Positions 1 to 7,177 of a stretch of 15,352 nt of DNA are shown one piece after another. Each line of letters starts with the position of its first letter. Position 1 is the first letter of the stretch. A program made the position numbers and the translations under genes. The stretch covers positions 1-15,352 of the forward strand of contig DBHP01000035.1 in assembly GCA_002295705.1 (NCBI GenBank), given 5' to 3'. Origin of the DNA: Candidatus Neomicrothrix sp. UBA825. Its GTDB lineage: Bacteria > Actinomycetota > Acidimicrobiia > Acidimicrobiales > UBA8592. Below the pieces are notes generated by a model. The model ran no database searches, had not been told where the DNA came from, and saw only the letters and a list, made by a program, of their open reading frames with translations.

Positions 1-575
1 CCATCCCAGACGGCATTGCCAGTTATCTTAGCTAGCAGAACGCAAACGAAAGCGAAGGCTAACCCCATCAACGCACCGAAATCTTCAAGCAGTACGACGG
101 GGAGCTCAGGTATGCGAGAACGCTTAATGAAACTTCCCCATGAGTGATTCCCTTTGTAATAACGAGATTCACCTACAGCGGTTTTGAACGCGTACGCTTC
201 CAAAATCATCGCAAAAAGCAGAATACCCAACGCCCACCAAAGCGAATCAATATCATGAGGGTGACGAACCTTGTGAACACCTTCGTAAAGTGCGTACATT
301 GATCCTAAAGAGAAAAGAACGAGAGAGACGACGAACGCCCAAAAGAAACGTTCACGACCGAACCCAAAAGGTCGTTCAGAAGATGGAAGCTTCTTTGAAC
401 GTTTACGGCCCAAAAGGAGCAACGCCTGGTTACTAGTATCAGCGAAACTGTGAATAGATTCAGCCAGCATCGCAGAGGAACTGGTTATGAAAAAACCGAA
501 CAACTTCGCAATAGCGATACAAAAGTTAGCGATAAAGGCTGTGATAATTGTCTTCGCTCCACCAGTAGCTGCCAT
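1..575 (-). CDS. Cation diffusion facilitator (CDF) family transporter, N-terminal part
   Basis: Partial gene: 191 complete codons from an ATG at 575, running off the left edge. CDF proteins export divalent cations such as Zn2+, Fe2+ or Mn2+ across the cytoplasmic membrane in exchange for protons. The first helix is at about residues 10-30. The second carries the family metal site HSFAD (H42, D46, an HxxxD pattern) followed by TSNQALLLLG. A basic loop with RPFGFGRERFFW (69-80) follows, then hydrophobic helices at about 80-97 and 112-130, and a fifth beginning at LLEDFGALMGL (162-172). The NQALL and LLED segments resemble the ZnT9-like branch more than E. coli YiiP. The start has a clear ribosome site, GGGAGG, about 5 nt before the ATG. 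It is divergent from the MaoC-like gene. The family is secure; the metal cannot be told from what is visible. Confidence 0.88.
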   Translation of the reverse strand, partial: MAATGGAKTIITAFIANFCIAIAKLFGFFITSSSAMLAESIHSFADTSNQALLLLGRKRSKKLPSSERPFGFGRERFFWAFVVSLVLFSLGSMYALYEGVHKVRHPHDIDSLWWALGILLFAMILEAYAFKTAVGESRYYKGNHSWGSFIKRSRIPELPVVLLEDFGALMGLAFAFVCVLLAKITGNAVWD

Positions 576-646
576 AGTGACCTCCCACCGTTCCTTTCTC
601 TTCAGTAAAGTACCGGAATATATTCTATTCGGCTAATGTGCATCAC
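576..646. promoter_or_regulatory. Divergent promoter region between the CDF and MaoC-like genes
   Basis: This 71-bp gap must hold both promoters. On the plus strand TAATGT (634-639) fits a -10 hexamer and lies 7 nt before the ATG at 647, which has no ribosome site, so a leaderless message is plausible. On the minus strand TAGAAT or TATATT within 616-630 could be the -10 for the transporter, giving a leader that includes GGGAGG. A perfect 10-bp palindrome, GAATATATTC (616-625), sits in the middle and could be an operator or simply AT-rich promoter DNA. No convincing -35 was seen. Confidence 0.4.
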
Positions 647-1102
647 ATGCCCACCGTATTTAAAACACCCCAAGAACTTCTTAATGCTTCCGGAGTAGAC
701 CTTGGTGTAACCGATTGGCTTGAAATAACGCAGGAACGAATCAACCTTTTCGCAGAAGCGACAGGGGATCACCAGTGGATACACACAAATCCTGAGAAGG
801 CAAAGGACGGCCCCTTTGGCACCACGATCGCGCATGGATACTTAACACTGTCACTCACAAACTTATTTCTCCCAGACCTCCTGCAAGTAACCGAGATTTC
901 TATGGGAATCAATTACGGAGTGAATAAAATACGGTTCCCTCAACCAGTGCCAGTTGACTCTCGCATACGAGCCCATGGAACGATTACTGAAGTGGAAGAA
1001 ATAAGTGGCGGCGTTCAAGCGATCGTTCAACTCACTATCGAAATTGACGGGGTAGAGAAACCGGCATGCATCGCTGAAAGCATAAGCAGGTTCCTCAACT
1101 AA
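647..1102 (+). CDS. MaoC-like (R)-specific enoyl-CoA hydratase/dehydratase
   Basis: A 151-residue single hot-dog-fold protein of the MaoC/hydratase-2 family, which adds water across trans-2-enoyl-CoA or a related acyl thioester in the cytoplasm. The hydratase-2 signature FAEATGDHQWIHTN is present, with catalytic D41 and H46, followed by GTTIAHGYLTLSL (about 60-73), the conserved overhang and substrate-tunnel segment. The length equals that of other stand-alone MaoC proteins. I chose the ATG at 647 because TAATGT lies 7 nt upstream and no ribosome site is present; an in-frame GTG at 638 adds only three residues. It heads a rightward series of genes of unrelated function, so context does not reveal the substrate. 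Fatty-acid or polyketide acyl-CoA is the family default, not something the sequence proves. Confidence 0.85.
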   Translation: MPTVFKTPQELLNASGVDLGVTDWLEITQERINLFAEATGDHQWIHTNPEKAKDGPFGTTIAHGYLTLSLTNLFLPDLLQVTEISMGINYGVNKIRFPQPVPVDSRIRAHGTITEVEEISGGVQAIVQLTIEIDGVEKPACIAESISRFLN

Positions 1103-1130
1103 TAGAGTCGGCGCATCTCTTCATTTCCGA

Positions 1131-1136
1131 TACCCT
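1131..1136 (+). promoter_or_regulatory. Candidate -10 element (TACCCT) of map, leaderless type
   Basis: TACCCT ends exactly 6 nt before the ATG of the methionine aminopeptidase at 1143, and no Shine-Dalgarno sequence lies between. This is the spacing expected if transcription begins at the start codon. No good -35 is visible. Confidence 0.4.
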
Positions 1137-1142
1137 TAAAAT

Positions 1143-2069
1143 ATGGCGAAACGAAAGACCAAAACCCCGAAAGTGCCGCCATCTCTACCCCCTGTGCAAC
1201 AAGGGTTTCTTAGCCCCAAAAGAGGTGTCCCCAGCGCAATCACACGTCCCCCGTACGCGCTCTCCGGAGACCCTGGACCCTCTATCCTTCCCTTGGTCCG
1301 AACATCAGACGAGATCACCTCAATGCGAAAGGCAGGAGCTATCGCTGCTGAAGTACTCCTGCACGTAGGAGAAAGGGTGACACCAGGAATTACCACAGAC
1401 AAACTTGACCAAATAGCACACGACGAGATCGTCCGGCTCGGCGCCTACCCAAGCCCACTCAATTACCGAGGCTTCCCCAAATCCGTTTGTACTTCCGTGA
1501 ATGAAGTCGTTTGTCATGGCATTCCCGACAGTAGGCAACTACAAGATGGCGACATCATCAACATTGACGTGACCGTATATTACGAAGGCGTGCACGGAGA
1601 TACATCAGTGACCTTCTACGTAGGTGACGTTGACGACCATAGCAAACACCTCGTCACAACCACACGCGAAGCACTCTATAAAGGGATGGACACCGTAAGG
1701 AACGGCTCCCGTGTATGTGACATCGGAAAGGCAATAGAAAAGCATGCTCACTCAAATCAACTGAGCGTTGTTCGAGAATTTATCGGACACGGTGTAGGGC
1801 CAGAGTTCCACAGCGCTCTCGCTATTCCTCACTACTATGACCGACGTGCAACAACCGAATTAACGACTGGAATGAGTTTCACTATCGAACCGATGCTAAA
1901 TCTCGGAGGGCACATCTTGCACATGTGGGACGATACGTGGACAGTAGTGACAACAGACGGAAGACGTTCCGCGCAATTTGAACATACCTTAATCGTGACC
2001 GATGACGGGTTTGAGATAATGACCAAAACCTCATCAGGCACAATCCCAGCAGAATACTTCGCAAACTAG
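1143..2069 (+). CDS. map: Type I methionine aminopeptidase (MetAP1c-like, with N-terminal extension)
   Basis: A 308-residue cytoplasmic metalloprotease that removes the initiator Met from nascent proteins. All five metal ligands are visible: D142 (NIDVT), D153 (HGDTS), H216 (GHGVG), E249 (TIEPM) and E280 (QFEHT); H125 in CHGIP and H223 are the usual active-site histidines. The catalytic domain starts near residue 52. Before it lies an extension of about 50 residues, basic and then proline-rich (KRKTKTPKVPPSLPP) followed by GFLSPKRGVP and RPPYAL. That last part matches the linker known from M. tuberculosis MetAP1c, where it is thought to aid ribosome docking; the extra basic tip makes this copy somewhat longer. 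The ATG at 1143 has no ribosome site but a -10-like hexamer 6 nt upstream. The histidine phosphatase follows 54 bp later on the same strand. Confidence 0.96.
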   Translation: MAKRKTKTPKVPPSLPPVQQGFLSPKRGVPSAITRPPYALSGDPGPSILPLVRTSDEITSMRKAGAIAAEVLLHVGERVTPGITTDKLDQIAHDEIVRLGAYPSPLNYRGFPKSVCTSVNEVVCHGIPDSRQLQDGDIINIDVTVYYEGVHGDTSVTFYVGDVDDHSKHLVTTTREALYKGMDTVRNGSRVCDIGKAIEKHAHSNQLSVVREFIGHGVGPEFHSALAIPHYYDRRATTELTTGMSFTIEPMLNLGGHILHMWDDTWTVVTTDGRRSAQFEHTLIVTDDGFEIMTKTSSGTIPAEYFAN

Positions 2070-2123
2070 CAGCAGCCGGCTCACAGTTTGCCAAACCAGA
2101 GAATAGAAAGAGAACATAGAATC

Positions 2124-2792
2124 ATGACTGATAAAAAAACCCGTGTCATCCTAATCAGGCACGGAGAATCTAACGTAACTGTTCAACGAATCCTAGGCGG
2201 AGAAAAGAGCTGCACAGGGCTAAGTGAACTAGGCCAACAACAAGCAGCTGCTCTCCGTGAACGACTAGCTAAGGAACAAGCAAAAGTTGATTACCTCTAC
2301 GCAAGCACCATGCCCAGAGCAATGGAAACCGCTGAAATCATCCAACCTGCCCTCAACCTAGACAAACTCCACCTAGACTCCGAACTAGTTGAGCACAGAC
2401 CCGGCGAGGCAGACGGAAAACCATACGAAGAATTACAAACCCTTTTTGGTGAAAGTGATTATCACGGAAGGCCTCACAGCGAATTTGCACCAGGTGCCGA
2501 AAGCCTTTCACTGTTCCATTACCGTGTCTCTGCAGCACTAGAAAAAGTGATCGCACAACACGTCGGGCAAACAATAATGATTGTCTGCCATGGAGGAGTT
2601 ATCGACGTAGCGATTCGTCAACTTCTTGACCTCCCAAGACGAGGCCAATTTGATCTTTGGACCCTGAACACGTCACTGACCGAATTCCTTGTAGATGACA
2701 CAGGAACAACTAGAGGAAGATGGACCCTGATCCGCTATAACGATCACGCCCACCTCGCAGGATTACCATTCGCTACCAACACCGACGAATAA
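2124..2792 (+). CDS. Histidine phosphatase family protein (phosphoglycerate mutase-like)
   Basis: A 222-residue cytoplasmic branch-1 histidine phosphatase. The phospho-accepting RHGES motif comes at once (R12, H13), followed by the STMPRAMETA segment with R65, an acidic patch EHRPGEADG (90-98) that supplies the proton donor, and the second catalytic histidine in CHGG (H156). The length is typical for the cobalamin-phosphatase/PGM-like superfamily. I chose the ATG at 2124, with a purine-rich GAAAGAGA about 9-10 nt upstream, over a TTG at 2088 that would add 12 poorly conserved residues. It is a probable co-transcript with map. Substrates vary widely in this superfamily (sugar phosphates, nucleotides, cofactor intermediates) and nothing here fixes one. 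The lack of a FGxWEG-type motif argues against a classical phosphoglycerate mutase. Confidence 0.88.
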   Translation: MTDKKTRVILIRHGESNVTVQRILGGEKSCTGLSELGQQQAAALRERLAKEQAKVDYLYASTMPRAMETAEIIQPALNLDKLHLDSELVEHRPGEADGKPYEELQTLFGESDYHGRPHSEFAPGAESLSLFHYRVSAALEKVIAQHVGQTIMIVCHGGVIDVAIRQLLDLPRRGQFDLWTLNTSLTEFLVDDTGTTRGRWTLIRYNDHAHLAGLPFATNTDE

Positions 2793-2816
2793 CGAACATC
2801 AAACCGAGCAATCTCG

Positions 2817-2822
2817 TACACT
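2817..2822 (+). promoter_or_regulatory. Candidate -10 element (TACACT) of the phyH-like gene
   Basis: TACACT ends 6 nt before the GTG start at 2829, with no ribosome site in between. The arrangement is the same as for map, suggesting a leaderless transcript of its own although the upstream gene ends only 36 bp before. Confidence 0.4.
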
Positions 2823-2828
2823 AAAAGC

Positions 2829-3620
2829 GTGCTGACTAGCCAAGACATAGCGTCCTTCCAAAAAGATGGCGCAATCCTTATCCAAAATGTTCTTGATCGA
2901 AAGTGGCTTGATTTACTGGCGCGAGGCATAGATCGAAACAAGAGAAGCCGAGGCCCGTGGGCATGTGACTATACCAAACCCGGTGATCCTGGCGAGTTTT
3001 GGGATGATTACTGCAATTGGCAACGTATTAACGAATATAAATTTGTTCTATTTAATTCTCCGCTTGCAACAATCGCACAACAAATCATGCAATCACAGAA
3101 AGTAAGGCTCTTCCATGAACACGTCTTGGTGAAAGAAGCACACACCGGTGAAGAAACGCCATGGCATCACGATCAGCCTTACTATTGCGTAGATGGTAAT
3201 CAACTCGTATCGACATGGGTTCCCTTAGACCCAATCACCAAAGAATCAGCAATGAAATTCATCGCAGGCTCTCACTTGGGTCCTATGTATGCCCCTAAGC
3301 GATTTCACGATAGTGAGTCATATGACTACGAAGGGTTTGCCGAACTACCAGAAATATCCGAAACTCTCACAGAGGATAAAATCAGGTCATGGGAAATGCA
3401 GCCAGGTGATGTTCTCATATTTCATATGAGAACCCTTCACGCAGCAGGCGGGACTGCCACCCGGCGTCGGGCATTCGCTGCGCGCTGGTTAGGTGACGAT
3501 GCCACGTATGCGACACGTCCAGGACCAACCTCGCCACCATTCCCTGGATTAGAACATGAGCTAGCTCCTGGAGCACCAATGGACCATGAGCTATTTCCTG
3601 AAATCCAAACCAGCATCTAG
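2829..3620 (+). CDS. Phytanoyl-CoA dioxygenase family protein (Fe(II)/2-oxoglutarate oxygenase)
   Basis: 263 residues of the PhyH family of non-haem Fe(II)/2-oxoglutarate oxygenases, which hydroxylate unactivated carbons. The N-terminus (DIASFQKDGAILIQNVLD) is the usual entry helix and strand. The iron triad is visible as H113 and D115 in TPWHHDQPYY and H204 in FHMRTLHAAGG. Arginines at about 212-214 and 219 follow and include the likely 2-oxoglutarate anchor. STWVPLDP and KFIAGSH (143-149) are typical PhyH strands. The proline-rich tail (231-257) is common in bacterial homologues. It starts with GTG. The stop codon TAG overlaps the stop of the convergent SDR gene through the palindrome CTAG. 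Bacterial PhyH proteins act on acyl-CoAs, small metabolites, alkylphosphonates or natural products; the substrate here is unknown. Confidence 0.9.
   Translation: MLTSQDIASFQKDGAILIQNVLDRKWLDLLARGIDRNKRSRGPWACDYTKPGDPGEFWDDYCNWQRINEYKFVLFNSPLATIAQQIMQSQKVRLFHEHVLVKEAHTGEETPWHHDQPYYCVDGNQLVSTWVPLDPITKESAMKFIAGSHLGPMYAPKRFHDSESYDYEGFAELPEISETLTEDKIRSWEMQPGDVLIFHMRTLHAAGGTATRRRAFAARWLGDDATYATRPGPTSPPFPGLEHELAPGAPMDHELFPEIQTSI
3411..3433. repeat. Perfect inverted repeat (10-bp arms, 3-nt loop) inside the phyH-like gene
   Basis: The arms GTTCTCATAT (3411-3420) and ATATGAGAAC (3424-3433) are exact reverse complements around TTC. It lies over the codons for residues 195-202, just before the distal iron-binding His. 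The stem is only moderately GC-rich and has no T-run after it, so it is not a standard terminator. It may be chance. Confidence 0.5.
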
Positions 3621-4402
3621 AACGTCATGAAATGGCCACCATTGACATCTAGGCTTGTGCCAGTGCACGCAATGGATAGATCAGAGGCAAAGAACACAAC
3701 CGAACCGCAGATCTGCTCGGAATCAGGGATGTAACGCAACGCAATTTCATTCGCGACGTTGTCATATTCCTCTTGATAAGTGGTGCCATTCTGATCAGCA
3801 AGGCTTTGCAAATACCACTGAACAGAATCACCAAAGATAAACCCAGGGCATATGGCGTTGACACGAATACCATCCGGGCCAACTTCTTTCGCCATCGTAC
3901 GCGTCATTGATGTCATTGCTGACTTCGCTGCGGCGTACGCACCAAACATCGGCTTATTATTTCGTATCGACATTGTGGCGACGTTAATGATTGAACCTTT
4001 ACCGCCCTCCCGCATTGCGGGCAGCACAGCACGACTCATTTTCAACGCTGAAGTACAATTTATTTCAAAACTTGCATACCAGGAATCAAGATCCATCTCC
4101 TCCAATGTCGCAAAGGGAGGTTGCCCAAAAGCATTATTAACCAAAACATCAACAGTCCCAAAAGCCTTAATCGTACTAGCGATCAAGTGATCAATTTGAG
4201 CCAAATCCGTTACATCTGTGACAACAGGTAGCGCCTCAGCTCCCAGAGACTCTATCTCCGCAGCGACGCTTTCAACTTTAGACGGTGTGCGGGCAGCAAG
4301 AACTACACGTGCACCCTCACGAGCACACGCAAGAGCGGCATCACGTCCCATACCGGGACCAATTCCAGAAATAATAGCTACGCGCCCATCCAGCAAAGTC
4401 AC
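3617..4402 (-). CDS. SDR family NAD(P)-dependent oxidoreductase
   Basis: 261 residues, a classical short-chain dehydrogenase/reductase using NAD(P)(H) in the cytoplasm. The cofactor loop SGIGPGMG (12-19) is the TGxxxGxG motif, followed by D63, NNAF (89-92, usually NNAG), the structural N115, Y156 and K160 (YAAAK), and the CPG turn (185-187). The position that is normally the catalytic Ser, 13 residues before the Tyr, is T143, with S145 two residues on. An AARTP stretch after the second strand, with R38 and no acidic residue, hints at NADP preference. The GTG start at 4402 has a strong ribosome site, GGGAGG, 4-5 nt upstream. It lies 46 bp after htpX on the same strand and may be read from that promoter or from its own. 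The substrate is unknown; ketone or alcohol reduction in acyl or terpenoid metabolism is the usual guess. Confidence 0.9.
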   Translation of the reverse strand: MTLLDGRVAIISGIGPGMGRDAALACAREGARVVLAARTPSKVESVAAEIESLGAEALPVVTDVTDLAQIDHLIASTIKAFGTVDVLVNNAFGQPPFATLEEMDLDSWYASFEINCTSALKMSRAVLPAMREGGKGSIINVATMSIRNNKPMFGAYAAAKSAMTSMTRTMAKEVGPDGIRVNAICPGFIFGDSVQWYLQSLADQNGTTYQEEYDNVANEIALRYIPDSEQICGSVVFFASDLSIACTGTSLDVNGGHFMTF

Positions 4403-4422
4403 GTTTCCTCCCAGTCAACGGA

Positions 4423-4434
4423 TACTGGTCAGTA
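4423..4434. promoter_or_regulatory. Candidate operator: inverted repeat TACTG-GT-CAGTA upstream of the SDR gene
   Basis: Two 5-bp arms with a 2-nt spacer lie 20 nt upstream of the SDR start, in the 46-bp gap after htpX. The shape fits a small dimeric repressor site of the TetR or GntR kind, but no regulator gene is in the window and the repeat is short, so this is a suggestion only. Confidence 0.22.
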
Positions 4435-4448
4435 CTCTAGCAGATCGA

Positions 4449-5399
4449 TCAGCCTTGATAAGGGGGCATGCCTTCCATCTTCCGTAACAAGTTAATTCGT
4501 TCAGCAAGAGGGGGATGAGTATTAAACATGTCATTAAAGCGCTTCCCTTGATGTCCTTTCACATGATCATCCGGTGACTCAATCCATAAATGGCTCGTCG
4601 CATGCGAGGTTTTCCTAACTACCGTTACATCTCGATCAAGTTTCTCAAGCGCCATACGAATCCCAGACGGATTTCTCGTCAATTCAACAGCAGTAGCATC
4701 AGCCAATTCCTCACGACTTCTGCTCACCGCAGCTTTCAGTAAGCCAGCAGCCAAAGGTGCGAGAATCGTCACAAAAACCACAGCGATCAGCATGATAATC
4801 GCCTGAGGGCCGCCACCATTCTGGTTCCTGTTCCTTCGCCCTCCGGTCAAACTACTCCAGAACGCTATCCGCCAAAACATGTCACAAAGAATTGCGACTG
4901 CGCCAGCAGTTGCCGCAGCTACAGTCATCACCCGAATGTCATAATTACGGATATGTGCCATCTCATGAGCGATTACGCCCTGAAGCTCATTTCGGTCCAT
5001 TTTCTCCAACAATCCCGTTGTTGCTGCTACAGCAGCATTCTCAGGGTCCTTCCCAGTCGCAAATGCATTTGGAGCAGGGTCATTCACAATATAAACATCA
5101 GGCTTAGGTAATCCAGAAGATAAAGCCATCTCCTCAACAAGGTTATGTAATTGAGCGTACTTATCAGGGTCAGCAGGGATAGCGCCCGTAGCACGTAACG
5201 CTAATTTTGAGGACTGTTTGTATTGAAAGTAAGTAAGAATAAAAGAAAAGATCAATGCAAAGATCGCAAAACCCAAGAACCCGGTCAGAGCAAGTCCTAA
5301 AATAAATGAGACGAGAAAAACAAGAAAGAAACTTGCACAAAGTAGTAGCCGCGTCGTGCGCTTATTTTTCTTCTGGAGTTCTCGAAAGTCTGTAGTCAT
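4449..5399 (-). CDS. htpX: M48 family membrane zinc metalloprotease, HtpX-like
   Basis: 316 residues, an inner-membrane protease that degrades misfolded membrane proteins with its catalytic domain facing the cytoplasm. Two helices come first (about 17-38 and 40-58), then the soluble part with PNAFATG (110-116), the zinc motif HEMAH (H145, E146, H149) and the third ligand E230 in SREELAD. Between them are two further hydrophobic stretches (about 158-180 and 199-221), separated by a Gly/Asn/Arg-rich loop (186-198). The C-terminal THPPLAERI (294-302) is the standard end signature. Order and length match HtpX. The ATG has no ribosome site, but TAATGT lies 6 nt upstream, so the message may be leaderless. 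It is divergent from the nucleoside hydrolase and followed by the SDR gene. Confidence 0.93.
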   Translation of the reverse strand: MTTDFRELQKKNKRTTRLLLCASFFLVFLVSFILGLALTGFLGFAIFALIFSFILTYFQYKQSSKLALRATGAIPADPDKYAQLHNLVEEMALSSGLPKPDVYIVNDPAPNAFATGKDPENAAVAATTGLLEKMDRNELQGVIAHEMAHIRNYDIRVMTVAAATAGAVAILCDMFWRIAFWSSLTGGRRNRNQNGGGPQAIIMLIAVVFVTILAPLAAGLLKAAVSRSREELADATAVELTRNPSGIRMALEKLDRDVTVVRKTSHATSHLWIESPDDHVKGHQGKRFNDMFNTHPPLAERINLLRKMEGMPPYQG

Positions 5400-5434
5400 A
5401 CATTCACATTATGCCCGATGTAGGCTAAGTTGCT
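5400..5434. promoter_or_regulatory. Compact divergent promoter of htpX and the nucleoside hydrolase
   Basis: Only 35 bp separate the two start codons. On the minus strand TAATGT (5406-5411) ends 6 nt before the htpX ATG. On the plus strand TAGGCT (5421-5426) ends 8 nt before the GTG at 5435. The two -10 hexamers are 9 bp apart, so any -35 contacts of each promoter would lie across the other promoter or inside the opposite gene. Simultaneous use of both should be sterically limited. Confidence 0.42.
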
Positions 5435-6376
5435 GTGGTGGAACAAAAGAAGATAATAATAGATACCGACCCCGGCCATGATGACGCTATAGCGATACTG
5501 CTAGCATTAGCTTCACCTGAACTTGACGTTATAGGCGTAACATGTGTGGCAGGGAATGTCCCCCTGCATCTAACAGCACGAAATGCATTGCTAGTTTGTG
5601 AGCTAGCAGGCAGACCAGACGTAAAAGTCTTCTCTGGATGTGACCGTCCTATGGTCCGGAAACTTGTTACGGCCGAGGCCATACATGGAGAAACTGGGTT
5701 GGATGGACCTCAATGGGATCCCCCTACCGGCCAACTCCAAGATCAGCATGCAGTTGACTGGCTAGTTGAAACTCTCCTCGATGCTGAAGATAAGGAGATC
5801 ACTCTGTGTCCAGTTGGTCCTTTAACAAACATAGCTATGGCTCTTGTGCGTGAGCCTAAAATAGCAAGCAAAGTGGACCAAATTGTAAGCATGGGCGGTG
5901 GGTATTTCGTAGGCGGGAACATAACACCAGCAGCCGAATTTAACATCTTTGTAGATCCACATGCTGCCGACGTTGTCTATCGAAGTGGAATCCCCATTGT
6001 TGCGATGCCTTTAGACGTCACACATAAAGCATTGATGACACAAGACTGGATACAAACACTTGAAGACTTGGGAACTGAGGTAGGTAGAAAATCATCTCAG
6101 CTACTGTCGTTTTACAACAGATTTGATCTCGAGAGATATGGAATGGCCGGAAGCCCGGTCCACGACCCTGCAACAATCGCCTATCTGATCGAACCAGATT
6201 TATATACGGGTAAAGAAGTATACGTAGAAGTAGAAACCAGAAGTAGTTTGACAATGGGAATGACAGTTGTTGACTATTGGGGAGCAAGAAGAAAAGAACC
6301 CAATTGCCTATGGGTCTCAAAAGTCAACGACGAAGGTTTCTTCCAATTAATGTACGACAGGCTGGCGACACTCTAA
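5435..6376 (+). CDS. Nucleoside hydrolase (inosine-uridine preferring family)
   Basis: 313 residues, a cytoplasmic Ca2+-dependent N-ribohydrolase that splits nucleosides into base and ribose for salvage. The family fingerprint IDTDPGHDDAIAI (9-21) supplies the calcium aspartates. CPVGPLTN (125-132) holds the conserved Thr that joins the metal site, AEFNIFVDP (167-175) binds the ribose hydroxyls, and HDPA (243-246) gives the active-site His and the last calcium Asp. HGETGLDG (84-91) is the usual flap region. The length is standard. The start is GTG at 5435 (a second GTG at 5438 is possible), with a -10-like hexamer 8 nt upstream and no ribosome site. H243 suggests a purine-capable or broad-range enzyme, but specificity (inosine/uridine or pyrimidine type) cannot be fixed by eye. 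It converges on mutM with a 4-bp gap. Confidence 0.94.
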   Translation: MVEQKKIIIDTDPGHDDAIAILLALASPELDVIGVTCVAGNVPLHLTARNALLVCELAGRPDVKVFSGCDRPMVRKLVTAEAIHGETGLDGPQWDPPTGQLQDQHAVDWLVETLLDAEDKEITLCPVGPLTNIAMALVREPKIASKVDQIVSMGGGYFVGGNITPAAEFNIFVDPHAADVVYRSGIPIVAMPLDVTHKALMTQDWIQTLEDLGTEVGRKSSQLLSFYNRFDLERYGMAGSPVHDPATIAYLIEPDLYTGKEVYVEVETRSSLTMGMTVVDYWGARRKEPNCLWVSKVNDEGFFQLMYDRLATL

Positions 6377-6380
6377 GTAT

Positions 6381-7172
6381 TCATCGCTTTTGACATGATT
6401 TGCAGAACGTAGTCCCTCTCCCGTCAATCATCACGCGTCGCAGTATCTCACCACATTTGACACACGGCTCTCCTGCTCGCCCATAGCACTCGAGATAAAA
6501 CTGGTTATTTCCTTTCTTTCCTTCGGCATTCACATAATCTCGCAACGTCGTCCCCCCATTCGCAACAGCCATAGTAAGTACATAACGGATACTTTCATGT
6601 AGAGCAGCCGTTTTAGCCTTTGTTAACTTCCTAACACCGGGATATATACCTGCTCTGAAACACGCCTCATCAGCGTAGATATTGCCAACACCAGCAACAG
6701 GACGTTGACTGAGAAGCTGCGTTTTTACTTTTCGGTTGCTAGCTTTCAAAGAAGCATAAAATTGGTCAACTGTGAAATCATCCGATAGCGGTTCAGGTCC
6801 AAGACTTCCAAGAGTTCCTTCATACTGGCCAGGTAAACAAATACGGATCCGACCAAAGCGACGAACGTCACGGTAGCCAAGAATCCGATCATTATCGAGC
6901 CTCCACCAAGCTCTCAAATACGGATCTGACAAGTTATCGCAAGGAAGTAATTGGCCAGTCATCCCTAAATGAACAACCATCTCAGTTTCGTTATCAAGAT
7001 GAAACAAAAGGTACTTTCCACGTCTAAAAACGGCTTCAAAGCCTAACCCAACAATCTCTCGCGCTGGGGTAAATTTACCTGATGGATGGCTATCAGCTTC
7101 GGTAACGTAACGACCCATAAGTAAAGGCTCAAGTTGACGACGAATAGATTCAACTTCAGGCAATTCGGGCAT
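6381..7172 (-). CDS. mutM: Formamidopyrimidine-DNA glycosylase (Fpg/MutM)
   Basis: 263 residues, a bifunctional DNA glycosylase and AP lyase that removes 8-oxoguanine and formamidopyrimidines. The ATG at 7172 gives MPELPEVE, whose second-residue proline is the catalytic nucleophile after Met removal, with E3 beside it; a longer frame opening at 7208 would bury this proline and is rejected. K53 in RRGKYLLF, HLGMTGQL (68-75), RRFG (104-107) and the helix-two-turn-helix GVGNIYADEA (161-170, N164) are all intact. The C-terminal zinc finger is C237-x2-C240-x16-C257-x2-C260, with R252 in its loop. All key residues are present, so activity is expected. It follows the RecB-like nuclease by 52 bp. TACTGT (7178-7183), 5 nt before the ATG, could be an internal leaderless promoter. 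Confidence 0.97.
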   Translation of the reverse strand: MPELPEVESIRRQLEPLLMGRYVTEADSHPSGKFTPAREIVGLGFEAVFRRGKYLLFHLDNETEMVVHLGMTGQLLPCDNLSDPYLRAWWRLDNDRILGYRDVRRFGRIRICLPGQYEGTLGSLGPEPLSDDFTVDQFYASLKASNRKVKTQLLSQRPVAGVGNIYADEACFRAGIYPGVRKLTKAKTAALHESIRYVLTMAVANGGTTLRDYVNAEGKKGNNQFYLECYGRAGEPCVKCGEILRRVMIDGRGTTFCKSCQKR

Positions 7173-7177
7173 TGCGT

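Noticed and set aside
638..646. GTG at 638 as start of the MaoC-like gene
   Set aside because: It adds only Met-His-His and overlaps the TAATGT hexamer; the ATG at 647 has the better spacing, though the difference is trivial.
3555..3601. Imperfect 17-bp direct repeat, 30 bp apart, at the 3' end of the phyH-like gene
   Set aside because: It differs at three positions and simply encodes a repeated HELxP motif in the tail; too short to support an insertion or recombination event.
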